The notes below the pieces were generated by a model. That model saw only the letters and a program-made list of their open reading frames with translations. It was not told where the DNA came from and searched no databases. This document shows, piece after piece, positions 10,101 to 18,555 of a stretch of DNA of 64,000 bases. Both the position numbers and the translations under genes were made by a program. Each line of letters begins with the position of its first letter. Position 1 is the first letter of the stretch. The DNA comes from Polaromonas sp. JS666 (lineage in GTDB: Bacteria > Pseudomonadota > Gammaproteobacteria > Burkholderiales > Burkholderiaceae_C), in NCBI RefSeq assembly GCF_000013865.1, contig NC_007949.1, forward strand, positions 124,001-188,000. Direction: 5' to 3'.

Positions 10101-11970
10101 GAGACGTGTCTTGGGTGGTGGCGCTTCAATTCCGAAGATACAAGAATACTTTGACCCACATCTATCGGTTCAGCCATACCAGTTTCCAATGGCTGCATTG
10201 AATTTAATTGACAGCCTTGGTTTGAACGACCAGCAAAGGGACGCACTGCTTCAGAGTTTCAAGAATGGGCCGATTTCTCTGCTGCAGGGGCCTCCTGGAA
10301 CAGGAAAGACAAAATTCATTTCGTCGTTCGTGCACTTGGCATTAAGCAGAGGACTTGCAAAGAACATCTTGCTTGTGAGTCAGTCTCACGAGGCTGTGAA
10401 CAATGCACTTGAAAAGGTATCTGACCTAGCGGCATCGAACGAAGTTGGCCTGTCGATGGTGCGCGTTGGCTCGGCAACCATGGTTTCGAAAAAGCTGCGG
10501 TCAGTGCACGAGGATGCAAGGCGGCAAATCTACCGTGAGAAATTTGACGCCGAGATTCGAGAGCGAATAAGGACAGTTGGCTACCAACTTGGCTTGCCTA
10601 GTGCGTATGTGAACGATGCAAGTGATGTATTCATGACCTTGGGGCAGTTGCTCAGTCGCATTGAGTTTTTGCAACAGGCCGATAACCCAAACAGAGACGC
10701 CGATGAAGGTATGCGGAGCGCTCAGATTAGAAGGCTCAAAGAGCGATTTTGCGAGATAGCCAGTTCACGGTTTGACCTTGAGGTGAGCACGGAGTCCAAC
10801 CTGCGTGATGCCATGGAAGGATTTTTGAGCAAGGTAGCGGCCACAAACGGCTCGCCAAGTCCCGAAAAGTGCCAAAAGCTCGAACGCCTCTTTTGGCTTT
10901 CAAAAGAGTTCTCAGATGTGCTGCGTAGCCCTCATTCGAATTTCACGTCGTTCTTGTCTCGGACTGCACGAGTCGTTGCAGGAACGTGCGTAGGGGTTGG
11001 GAAGCACATGCTGGGAATTGTCGACCATGTGTACGACTGGGTCATTGTTGACGAGGCTGCCAGGGCGTCCCCAATGGAACTTGTGGTGGCCATGCAGGCA
11101 GGTAGGCGCGTGCTTTTAGTTGGTGACCATCTGCAACTACCTCCGATGTACCCGAAGGCTGTGGAAGAGAAAACTTCACAACTTTTGGGAATTGGTAGGG
11201 CTGACTTCAGAAAGATCAACAACTTTCAAAGGGCGTTTTCTTCCGAATATGGACGGTCAGTTGGGCGGACGCTTTTGAAGCAGTATCGAATGGCAAGTTC
11301 GATAAATAGAGTGGTCTCAAACTGCTTCTATGAGGGCGCTCTGACGGTTGATAGGGAGGCTCCAATCGCAGCATATGAGAAGCTTCCAGAGTATCTGGCC
11401 AAGGAGGTTGTCTGGATTGACACCGCCGACCAGGGTCGAGCTAGTTTCCACAAGGAGCTTCCAGGGGGCTACGGTGCGCTGGTAAACGAAGTTGAAGCAA
11501 ATATCGTCGTCTCGGTTGTGCGCGAAATCGCAATGTCTAAAGAATTCGTTGAAGCGATTCGAATCAAGGTACATCAGTCTGACTCTGCGCCAATCGGAAT
11601 CATCACGATGTACGCAGCCCAAAGGGATTTGATACGACGTAAGTTGGACCAAGCGGACTGGGCGGGAGATATTAGGGACCTATTTACTGTTGGCACGGTT
11701 GATAGCTATCAGGGAAAAGAGAACTGCATCATCATTTTGTCAGTTGTCAGAAATGACACCTCAAGCGTGGTCGGATTCTTGTCTGAGCCGGAGCGCATCA
11801 ACGTTGCACTGTCCCGAGCCCAGGACCGATTGATTGTGGTCGGCTCAACGACGATGTGGTCTGGACGTGCGGGAACTCCTCTGAAGAAGGTTTTGGATGA
11901 AGTGATGTTAATGTCTAAGGATGGCCAAGCTCAACTGGTCCAATCCCGTGCTTTGAAAGGAGGGGTTTGA
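7108..11970 (+). CDS. NERD nuclease / double protein-kinase-like / SF1 helicase fusion
   Basis: A 1620-residue multidomain protein. The first 200 residues are a NERD (PD-(D/E)xK nuclease-like) domain with Asp50 and the Glu63-x-Lys65 motif in 'VELKNW'. Two protein-kinase-like modules follow. The first has HRD at 342-344 but no recognisable DFG. The second has HGDIKGAN at 621-628 followed by an Asp-containing 'LLDVLDL'. The C-terminal 600 residues are a superfamily 1 helicase with Walker A GPPGTGKT at 1061-1068, DEAA from 1315, and the late motifs 'VDSYQGKE' and 'NVALSRAQDRL'. NERD-kinase-helicase fusions are known from defence islands. It lies between pglX and pglZ, has its own upstream gap (6991-7107), and the next gene starts one base after its stop. 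Confidence 0.85.
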   Translation: MKITYLCAEGVLDVEQGAFREIEKGLPANWFGFAGFQLLQRGSTDPRDLDLVIFTTNRIFLVELKNWRDEIEYSNRQWMHKGNFVKSPVDKTRQTAKVLEQCLKAKLSNTYIPFIESLVVLCHPTCRLKNFPDEERRFVMSLPDFVKNLGRADEYRKKFPEKPLTWQYPSANPIPDRNKYERFFSLSNPQILERRTEYQGFLQVSSLADYVHPRIIWSEFRAEHGENRRSKALIRKWNFSNLAGGNSTAAERASIGLRELRLNEMLRTELPELHVDLLEPVGSASPEDVTTNFVEAYRLPAQVERLAELIARKSDMDDDERRSLVKSVLARFAKLHSVGIAHRDITTKTLWVVEPSRIILSSFAAARIPEGRTVGVNRVELESGSIRLPEDDANEGKTAAHSAFARDVFLLGVLSFEILEGTRLENLDNVPLYEEKNALKSPMLNDWFQTSINWDPEKRYQSASEALDALNTALATDVEASVADVDISVYKTDASPMTLLPKEILSSLPDKNVYISEKNGQKVLVKCWPNLRFDVKHPSRNRKLLEFLQTARSLRQSAFNAAPEVVDFGVSPFGLILVTKWAPGEGFNEWFERCSSHKERAEVALSLLNSVRRLHALGITHGDIKGANIAVSLSEDGEVHVVLLDVLDLTADGDSCVTVDDLPPHLEGGSALQRDLYLTVSLTLKLLSDVDFPATFSEASRAKELTEVNIPIDLLAETLQKELHPPKNIHPAFVISVWRTKSEQGRFHELEGDNGSFPVGVQPVPAERRVIFFVTGLREQVIIKYDLQDERVIEISLKEIGHDLYVSNARRSAFRLHAQIGIDFAAVSDASELVELLYSRYRSTRDDNDLEESLPAGVEAKSPYDVLEAHDAGETRISAKALWQALAESDELNATRITVRAGVQKVPHEKYSWLVPYELEEGVLDFSEGEKIELHERGTDPMKGTEAWFRVGLISPDIGKDVLRVLPTSNRLKITEGKTFFVRGSFETSASERRVAAMRRVLGGGASIPKIQEYFDPHLSVQPYQFPMAALNLIDSLGLNDQQRDALLQSFKNGPISLLQGPPGTGKTKFISSFVHLALSRGLAKNILLVSQSHEAVNNALEKVSDLAASNEVGLSMVRVGSATMVSKKLRSVHEDARRQIYREKFDAEIRERIRTVGYQLGLPSAYVNDASDVFMTLGQLLSRIEFLQQADNPNRDADEGMRSAQIRRLKERFCEIASSRFDLEVSTESNLRDAMEGFLSKVAATNGSPSPEKCQKLERLFWLSKEFSDVLRSPHSNFTSFLSRTARVVAGTCVGVGKHMLGIVDHVYDWVIVDEAARASPMELVVAMQAGRRVLLVGDHLQLPPMYPKAVEEKTSQLLGIGRADFRKINNFQRAFSSEYGRSVGRTLLKQYRMASSINRVVSNCFYEGALTVDREAPIAAYEKLPEYLAKEVVWIDTADQGRASFHKELPGGYGALVNEVEANIVVSVVREIAMSKEFVEAIRIKVHQSDSAPIGIITMYAAQRDLIRRKLDQADWAGDIRDLFTVGTVDSYQGKENCIIILSVVRNDTSSVVGFLSEPERINVALSRAQDRLIVVGSTTMWSGRAGTPLKKVLDEVMLMSKDGQAQLVQSRALKGGV

Positions 11971-11971
11971 A

Positions 11972-13522
11972 ATGCTTGAGAAATTTAACTCAGTAGCTCT
12001 CGGTGTCCCAGCGCAACAGTACTACGTGCGTTGTCACGTATCGGTGGAGCGACAAGTTCCAGTAATGACGGAATTCGCAGTTCGACTCATTCACTTGGCG
12101 GAGAAAATTGAATTCGAGGTATTCAGAGAGTACTTTGGGCTTGCCGGGCATGATGCAAATGAGCTTGTTGAAGTCCTCAAGTCCGAAGGGTTGGTTCAAG
12201 ACTTTGAGGGTGTTTTATCCCTTACAACCTACGCCTTGGCTCGATTCGTTGCCTCCCATGATGGGGTTCCAAGGTTCACCAAAATCGTGGAGCGCCAAAG
12301 CCATCCGGTCTTCAATTTATTGACTTTTTCGCCATTAAAGCGGGCTCGCAATGGTGGGTATTGGGACAATACTTTGGAGCTGAACTGGGAGGCTGCAGAA
12401 AACGGCTCTGCTCACACGCTAGACCAGGCTTCCGAAGCGTTCCACAGGCATTTCCATGACATTGAAAGGCTTGACAAGGACGACGAAGATAAAAGGGCTT
12501 ACAGCGTCTACAAAATTGAAGAAATCTCCTCTGGAAAGCGCTTCAATGTCCCTATTCCGATGGACTTTTACATCGACTTCGATGGAAGTATTGACTACCA
12601 GCTCGAAGATAACTCCTTATTGCCAGACGACCTCAAGTCAAAGCTGACGCAGTTGACTGCAGACAGAGTTGGGAAGATGGTTGCGCATCCGGACTTCTTT
12701 CCTGAATTTCCAGCGGTCTTCGATGACACTGTCTTAAGACGATACATGCGTGAGGTCACGCAATCAGGTGCGTCAAAAGTTGGCACTATGTCGCTCAAAC
12801 CCTCGGTGCACAACAAATTTCTGTTCTCAACATATGTTAAAGAGGTTCATGCTGAGGGCAACGGTGAGATCTATGACACTGGGAAAAGTCAGGCGGTGCT
12901 TGGCGCGTTGTATATGCCCAAAAACCTTCAGAAGCTCCTAATGGGGCTTGAAAAGGCTCTACGGCACTTTTTGAACACCAAAGAGCCAGAGACCCCGTTC
13001 CCTGTTGAGATGTTCTGGGTGATTCCCGAAAGCGAGCTGTGGGGGCGAACCGAGATGATGAAAGAGGCAGTTTTTGCTGTCTCTAAGCTCATTGAGAAGG
13101 AATGGGGCGAACCTATCGATATCGTTGCGGTATGCAATGCTGCCCAATCTGACCGTAGAGATTCATTGTTGAGTAAAGCGCGCCTGCTTCTGAGTGCTGG
13201 TTTCAACGACGTTCTCTTGGGGCCCTCACCTGTAATGTCCGCAAGATTTGAGCTTCTGATACTGCCCGGTGTGCACGTTGCAGCTATGTATCAGTGGAAG
13301 TCGCCCGCCTCGGACTTTCTGAGTGTGCCGATTGGATTTATTTCGGAGCACAAAAACAAGCTGGCTAAATCATTGGTTTTCTTGCGAAAGGTTTGCTCCT
13401 CTAAGCTTTACCGAGCTTTCTGGGGAAATGCCGATGACGGGGACGGTAACCGTTTGATGCTCAACGATGTTCTAGCTTCCGAATTCTTATATTTGGATGC
13501 TTTTGCCGAGGTTGAGGGTTAG
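11972..13522 (+). CDS. Unknown partner of the NERD-kinase-helicase protein
   Basis: A 516-residue protein I cannot assign to a family. Residues about 30-95 look like a winged-helix segment ('FEVFREYFGLAGHDANELVE', then 'LKSEGLVQDFEGVLSLT'). The rest is a mixed alpha/beta region with many aromatic residues and no catalytic motif I can name. The start ATG at 11972 lies one base beyond the stop of the helicase gene (TGAAATG), so the two are almost certainly translated as a pair. AT content and codon use match the helicase gene. The obvious hypothesis is a recognition or effector subunit for the large enzyme; this rests on linkage alone. Confidence 0.75.
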   Translation: MLEKFNSVALGVPAQQYYVRCHVSVERQVPVMTEFAVRLIHLAEKIEFEVFREYFGLAGHDANELVEVLKSEGLVQDFEGVLSLTTYALARFVASHDGVPRFTKIVERQSHPVFNLLTFSPLKRARNGGYWDNTLELNWEAAENGSAHTLDQASEAFHRHFHDIERLDKDDEDKRAYSVYKIEEISSGKRFNVPIPMDFYIDFDGSIDYQLEDNSLLPDDLKSKLTQLTADRVGKMVAHPDFFPEFPAVFDDTVLRRYMREVTQSGASKVGTMSLKPSVHNKFLFSTYVKEVHAEGNGEIYDTGKSQAVLGALYMPKNLQKLLMGLEKALRHFLNTKEPETPFPVEMFWVIPESELWGRTEMMKEAVFAVSKLIEKEWGEPIDIVAVCNAAQSDRRDSLLSKARLLLSAGFNDVLLGPSPVMSARFELLILPGVHVAAMYQWKSPASDFLSVPIGFISEHKNKLAKSLVFLRKVCSSKLYRAFWGNADDGDGNRLMLNDVLASEFLYLDAFAEVEG

Positions 13523-13561
13523 AGAATGAATCTTCTAAATAGGCAGATACCGGTGCATTGA

Positions 13562-13708
13562 TTCGAATCGCCATGGGCACAATACAAGCCATTGGATGTG
13601 GTTTATTTTCCCTTGGCTAAGGGAATTGGTCAGCAGCTCATTGCAAAGCACTACGGCTTTGCTTCCCGCGAAGAGGCGCCAAGTGGGGCACTCGTATGGC
13701 GAAAATGA
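13562..13708 (+). pseudogene. Remnant of a lost coding region upstream of pglZ
   Basis: The 220-base gap between the unknown gene and pglZ contains one open frame of 48 codons with protein-like composition: 'FESPWAQYKPLDVVYF', 'LAKGIGQQLIAKHYGFASRE', ending 'ALVWRK' at TGA 13706-13708. It follows directly on a TGA and has no plausible start. It looks like the 3' end of a gene once located before pglZ, perhaps removed when the 6.1-13.5 kb cargo arrived. The parent family is not recognised. Confidence 0.4.
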
Positions 13709-13742
13709 GGTCTTACTTCAATGAAATTGGGAAACGAAATTA

Positions 13743-16349
13743 ATGAGCCAACAGCGTCTACTTGAGAGCTTAGGCACCCTCTTTAATACCCACTCAGTTG
13801 TGTTTTGGCACGACGTGGAGGCCGAATTCGCCTCTGCTGTGGATGGCTTGCAGCTCGACGGCGTGCGATTGGTTCGCTTGGACGAAACCCCCGCGCTGCG
13901 GGTGAAGCTCGACATTGAGCGCGCCCCCGAGCAGCGGTGGCTGATTTATAGCGCCAAGCCCGAGCCGGAACCAACGAATGACTGGCTGCTGGACGTGCGC
14001 ATGCGCAGCAAGTCGTTCCGCGCTGATTCCACCTCCATCCTGTTGGAAGACTTGGGCTTGACCACGCAAGGGTTGCGGCAGCACCTGAAAGAGCGCGCCA
14101 AGTTCCTGCGCGCCAAAGACCGGGTCGACCGCCTTAAGCGCCTGGTGCTGCCGGGTGACAACGCAGCAGACCTGGACCGCAAGATGCTGGCGGTGCTGAC
14201 TCGGGCCGACCAACCAGAGTTGTTCGCCATCTTGCAGCGCCTCTATGCCGCCGTAGTGGTGGACGGCGTGGCCGATTTATCGGCTCAGCCCAAGGCCTGG
14301 CAAGACATTGTGGCCAACGATTTGACTCCGGCGTTCTGGGAATTGGTGCAGATGCAACTCGGTTATTCCGATGTAACCCCCAGCCTGCGGGATTTGCTAT
14401 TGCGCATTCTGGTGACGGACTTTTGCAGGGGTCTTGACGGGGATGCTCCGCGTCAGCTGGCGCATTTTGTTCTATCCGACCGAACGCTGGCGGCGAACGC
14501 GTCCGTCTTTGTGGCACGCTGGCGGTCTGACCTCGCGCACTTCGGTAGTTACAACGCGCTGGCGCATGCGGTCGCCAATGATGTGGATTTGATCAGTCTG
14601 CTGTCGGGCCAGTCTGCAGAGCAACTGGTCGAGTGCATGACCTTTGAAGACATTGAACTGCGGGTGGTGCAAGACTTGAAGCAGCGCATCGTTGCTGGTG
14701 CCGGCGCGAACATGGAAGTGGTGCGTGCCCTGATTGCCCGCCGCCGTGACGGACATTGGGCCAACCCGTTGCTCGCCAGTGCAAACGAGCGTACCCGGGC
14801 CCTCGCCGCTTGTTACGATGCGCTGACCGCTGCCGCCGATTTTTTCAGCCTGAAGGCGGAGCATGCGGCTGGCTTCAGCTTTACCGATGCAGGCGCCGCG
14901 TTTGCCCACTACCGCGATGCGCTGTTCCGTTTTGACCAGCTTTACCGGCACTTTCACACGGCGGAAGATGCAGTTGAGCCCACCGGCTGGGCAGTGCTCC
15001 ACGAATTGCGCGAGACGATTGAGGGGGTGTATTCGGGCTGGTTTATCCCGCAGCTGAGCACGGCTTGGGCCAAGGTGGTGGAGGGGCCGCAGGGTTTGCT
15101 AAAGCGCTGGACCGTGGCCGGGGTGACCCCGCAGCAAGAATTCTTTGCGCGCGAGGTGCTGCCGCTCTACGAGGCGGGTGTCAAGCGGGTGTTCGTGGTG
15201 ATCTCAGACGCTTTTAGGTTTGAGGTCGCTCACGAGCTGGTGCAGCACACCAACAGCAAGAGCCGATTCAAGGCATCGTTGGGTAGCATGCTGGGCGTGC
15301 TCCCCAGCTACACCGCGCTCGGCATGGCCTCGCTGCTACCGCATCAGACGCTGGCGTACAAGGACAACGCGAATCTGGATGTATTTGCCGACGGCCACGC
15401 GGTGGCCACGTTGGACCAGCGCAGCGAGCACCTCGAGCCCTTCGGCGGCCTTGCGATCAAGGTGGAAGACCTGATGGCCCTTGGCAAGGACAAGGGCAGG
15501 GAGCTGGTGCGCGACCAACGCTTGATCTACATCTACCATGACCGCATCGACATGATCGGTGACAAGCAGGCGTCAGAGACCAAAACCTTTGAGGCCGCGG
15601 CGCAAACCGTGCAGGATTTGTCGCAGTTGCTGGGCTTCATCATCAATGGGCTCAATGGTTCGACCGTGCTGGTGACGGCGGACCACGGCTTCATGTACCA
15701 GGAATCGGCGCTTGATGAGTCTGATAAATCCACCCTGGATGACAAGCCCGCCGGAACATTGAAGGCGAAGAAGCGCTACCTGATCGGCCGGGGCCTGGGG
15801 GCAACCCCGAAAGCCTGGTCGGGCAACACGGCCACAACGGCGGGCACCACGCCGGAGGGCAGCGTCGACTTCTGGGTGCCCAAGGGGGCGAGCCGCTTCC
15901 ACTTTGCGGGCGGCGCCCGCTTTGTGCACGGCAGCGCGATGCCACAGGAGATTGTGGTGCCCCTCATCACCGTGCGCGAGAGCGAGGCCGACCATGCCAA
16001 GACCCGGTTTGTCAGCATCAGCCTGCTGGGGGCTTCGAACAAAGTGGTGACGAGCACGCAGCGTTTTGAGTTCATCCAGACCGATGCGGTGTCGGAGCGG
16101 GTGTTGCCGCGCTCGGTGGTGGTGTCGCTGCGCGACGGTGACAAGCCGATCAGCAACGAGCAGTCCTTGACCTTCGACAGCACCTCACAGTTGCTGGACG
16201 AACGCAAGCGTTCGGTGTTCCTGACCGTGCTGGCCGGCGCGCATGACCCACACAAGCGTTATGACCTGATCATGCGCGATGCCATCACCAAGGTGGAAGT
16301 GCTGCGCCTGCCGATCAAGGTGAACCTGGCTTTTGGCAACGATTTTTGA
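13743..16349 (+). CDS. pglZ: PglZ, alkaline-phosphatase-superfamily BREX protein
   Basis: An 868-residue PglZ. The family has an alkaline-phosphatase-like metal-binding fold and is essential for BREX. The C-terminal half shows the two metal-ligand blocks: 'VVISDAFRFE' with Asp489 and 'VTADHGFM' with Asp647-His648. The N-terminal half is the helical region seen in type 1 BREX proteins. The ATG at 13743 gives the usual family length. GC content rises again to the brxC/pglX level, setting this gene apart from the cargo upstream. The stop lies 11 bases before the preferred brxL start, consistent with one transcript. Its substrate is not shown by the sequence. Confidence 0.93.
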   Translation: MSQQRLLESLGTLFNTHSVVFWHDVEAEFASAVDGLQLDGVRLVRLDETPALRVKLDIERAPEQRWLIYSAKPEPEPTNDWLLDVRMRSKSFRADSTSILLEDLGLTTQGLRQHLKERAKFLRAKDRVDRLKRLVLPGDNAADLDRKMLAVLTRADQPELFAILQRLYAAVVVDGVADLSAQPKAWQDIVANDLTPAFWELVQMQLGYSDVTPSLRDLLLRILVTDFCRGLDGDAPRQLAHFVLSDRTLAANASVFVARWRSDLAHFGSYNALAHAVANDVDLISLLSGQSAEQLVECMTFEDIELRVVQDLKQRIVAGAGANMEVVRALIARRRDGHWANPLLASANERTRALAACYDALTAAADFFSLKAEHAAGFSFTDAGAAFAHYRDALFRFDQLYRHFHTAEDAVEPTGWAVLHELRETIEGVYSGWFIPQLSTAWAKVVEGPQGLLKRWTVAGVTPQQEFFAREVLPLYEAGVKRVFVVISDAFRFEVAHELVQHTNSKSRFKASLGSMLGVLPSYTALGMASLLPHQTLAYKDNANLDVFADGHAVATLDQRSEHLEPFGGLAIKVEDLMALGKDKGRELVRDQRLIYIYHDRIDMIGDKQASETKTFEAAAQTVQDLSQLLGFIINGLNGSTVLVTADHGFMYQESALDESDKSTLDDKPAGTLKAKKRYLIGRGLGATPKAWSGNTATTAGTTPEGSVDFWVPKGASRFHFAGGARFVHGSAMPQEIVVPLITVRESEADHAKTRFVSISLLGASNKVVTSTQRFEFIQTDAVSERVLPRSVVVSLRDGDKPISNEQSLTFDSTSQLLDERKRSVFLTVLAGAHDPHKRYDLIMRDAITKVEVLRLPIKVNLAFGNDF

Positions 16350-16357
16350 GACTGTAC

Positions 16358-18418
16358 ATGACGCAAGCCCTGACAACCCCTGACACCCAGACCGAGTCTT
16401 TGGCCGACATTAGCCTGGACGATTTGCTCAACACCCACTTTGGCGGCAAGGTGGTGCGCAAGGATCTGACCAAGCTGATCAAGGAAGGGGCCAACGTTCC
16501 GGTCTATGTGCTGGAGTACCTGCTCGGCATGTATTGCGCGAGCAATGATGACGCCACCATCCAGAACGGAATGCAGGGCGTCAAGCGCATCCTGGCCGAG
16601 AATTACGTGCGCCCCGATGAGGCCGAAAAGGTCAAATCCAAAATCCGCGAGAGCGGCACCTACAAGGTGATCGACAAGGTGACCGTGAAGCTCAATGAAA
16701 AGCGGGACGTATACGAAGCATTGTTGTCAAACCTGGGGGTGAAGAACGCCGAAGTGTCAGACACCTATGTGCGCCAGTTCGAGAAGCTGTTGGTGGGCGG
16801 GATCTGGTGCATTGTCACGCTGAAATATCAGTTTGAAGAAGATCAGAAGGGATCACCTTTTTCGGTGACCGAGCTCAAGCCGATCCAGATGCCCAATATG
16901 GACATGCAAGAGCTGTTCACAGCACGCAAGGCTTTCACCGACGAACAGTGGATCGACGCCCTGATCCGCTCAACCGGTATGGAGCCCAGCTGCTTCAAGG
17001 AGAGGGTCAAATGGCACCTGCTGGCGCGCATGGTCCCGCTGGTCGAGAACAACTACAACTTCTGCGAGCTGGGCCCGCGCGGCACGGGCAAGAGCCACAT
17101 CTACAAGGAAATCAGTCCCAACAGCATTTTGGTGTCGGGCGGCCAAACCACAGTGGCGAACCTTTTTTACAACATGGGCGCACGCAAGGTGGGACTCGTC
17201 GGGTTGTGGGATGTGGTGGCATTTGACGAGGTGGCCGGCATCAACTTCAAGGACCACGACGGCGTGCAAATCATGAAGGACTACATGGCCTCGGGCTCTT
17301 TCAGCCGGGGTCGTGAGTCCATCAATGCAAACGCAGCGATGGTGTTCGTGGGCAACATCAATCAAAGTGTGGAGTCACTGGTGAAGACATCACACCTGCT
17401 CGCTCCGTTCCCTGAAGCGATGATTGATTCCGCATTTTTTGATCGTTTTCACGCCTACGTGCCGGGTTGGGAAATCCCGAAGATGCGGCCAGAGTTCTTC
17501 ACTAATCAATACGGCTTGATCGTCGACTACCTGGCCGAATACCTTCGCGAGATGCGCAAGTACAGCTTCGCCGACGCCATCGACAAGTGGTTCAAGCTGG
17601 GCAACAACCTGAACCAGCGCGACACCATCGCGGTGCGCCGGACGACCTCCGGCTTGCTCAAGCTGGTTTGCCCCAACGGCGAATACACCAAGGAGTCGGT
17701 GCGCAAGTGCCTGGAATACGCGCTGGAGACGCGCCGCAGGGTCAAGGAACAGCTCAAGAAGATCGGTGGCATGGAGTTCTACGACGTTCACTTTAGCTAC
17801 ATCGACCTCGCAGACAGTGTCGAGCGCTTCGTAACGGTTCCCGAACAGTCGGGCGGCGCTTTGGTGCCGGAGGGCCGCCTGCAGCCTGGCTCGCTGCACA
17901 CCATCAGCATGGGATCGGCCGAGATGCCCGGTATTTATCGGCTGGAAATCCAGTCCATACCGGGCGCCGGGAAGGTGAATGTATCGGGCGCGGCTCCGCG
18001 TGAGGCGGTGCGGGTGGCGTTCGACTATTTCAAGGCCAACGCATCCCGCGTGAGCGCATCGATTAGGCCGGGCGAGCGCGATTTTCATACCCATTTGGTT
18101 GAGTTGCAACACAGTGGCGCCCCGCAGGCACTCACTCTGGCCAGTTTCATCGCCTTGTGTTCCGCCGCGCTGGGCAAGCCTGTCCAGTCGCAGTTGGCGG
18201 TGATGGGCGACATGAGCCTGGGAGGAACCATCGTTCAGGTACGTAACCTTGCCGAGTCCATGCAAGTCGCGTTCGATGCTGGAGCAAAACGAATCTTGTT
18301 ACCCATGTCGAGCGTGACGGACATCCCGTCGGTACCAGGGGAGTTGTTCGCGAAGTTCCAGACCGGGTTTTACTCCGACCCGGTGGACGCAGTCTTCAAG
18401 GCACTTGGGGTCGAATAG
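16358..18418 (+). CDS. brxL: BrxL, Lon-like AAA+ protein of BREX
   Basis: 686 residues from ATG 16358. An in-frame TTG at 16346 would add four residues and overlap the pglZ stop, but ATG seems likelier. BrxL is an AAA+ ATPase with a Lon-protease-like C-terminal domain and is the last gene of type 1 BREX. Walker A GPRGTGKSH starts at residue 239, followed by Walker-B-like 'DVVAFDEVAGI', a sensor region 'MVFVGNI', and a C-terminal Lon-type segment around 'MGDMSLGGTI'. Brief Met-Thr-rich start aside, the size is normal for the family. It ends the plus-strand BREX operon. The 137 bases that follow (18419-18555) hold no gene or clear terminator that I can see. Confidence 0.93.
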   Translation: MTQALTTPDTQTESLADISLDDLLNTHFGGKVVRKDLTKLIKEGANVPVYVLEYLLGMYCASNDDATIQNGMQGVKRILAENYVRPDEAEKVKSKIRESGTYKVIDKVTVKLNEKRDVYEALLSNLGVKNAEVSDTYVRQFEKLLVGGIWCIVTLKYQFEEDQKGSPFSVTELKPIQMPNMDMQELFTARKAFTDEQWIDALIRSTGMEPSCFKERVKWHLLARMVPLVENNYNFCELGPRGTGKSHIYKEISPNSILVSGGQTTVANLFYNMGARKVGLVGLWDVVAFDEVAGINFKDHDGVQIMKDYMASGSFSRGRESINANAAMVFVGNINQSVESLVKTSHLLAPFPEAMIDSAFFDRFHAYVPGWEIPKMRPEFFTNQYGLIVDYLAEYLREMRKYSFADAIDKWFKLGNNLNQRDTIAVRRTTSGLLKLVCPNGEYTKESVRKCLEYALETRRRVKEQLKKIGGMEFYDVHFSYIDLADSVERFVTVPEQSGGALVPEGRLQPGSLHTISMGSAEMPGIYRLEIQSIPGAGKVNVSGAAPREAVRVAFDYFKANASRVSASIRPGERDFHTHLVELQHSGAPQALTLASFIALCSAALGKPVQSQLAVMGDMSLGGTIVQVRNLAESMQVAFDAGAKRILLPMSSVTDIPSVPGELFAKFQTGFYSDPVDAVFKALGVE

Positions 18419-18555
18419 CATTGCCATGAGGTGGAGATTCGGCGCACGTCGATACAGCGGTAGCCTTCGCCGAACTACCAGATCTGCTGCGTCAGTCGAA
18501 GCGGGTAGCGCTCAAAGGGGTGATCACACGCCCCCCTCATGGCCAACAGGCCCTG

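Noticed and set aside
17390..18265. Antisense open frame of 291 codons opposite brxL
   Set aside because: Shadow of brxL; no recognisable domain.
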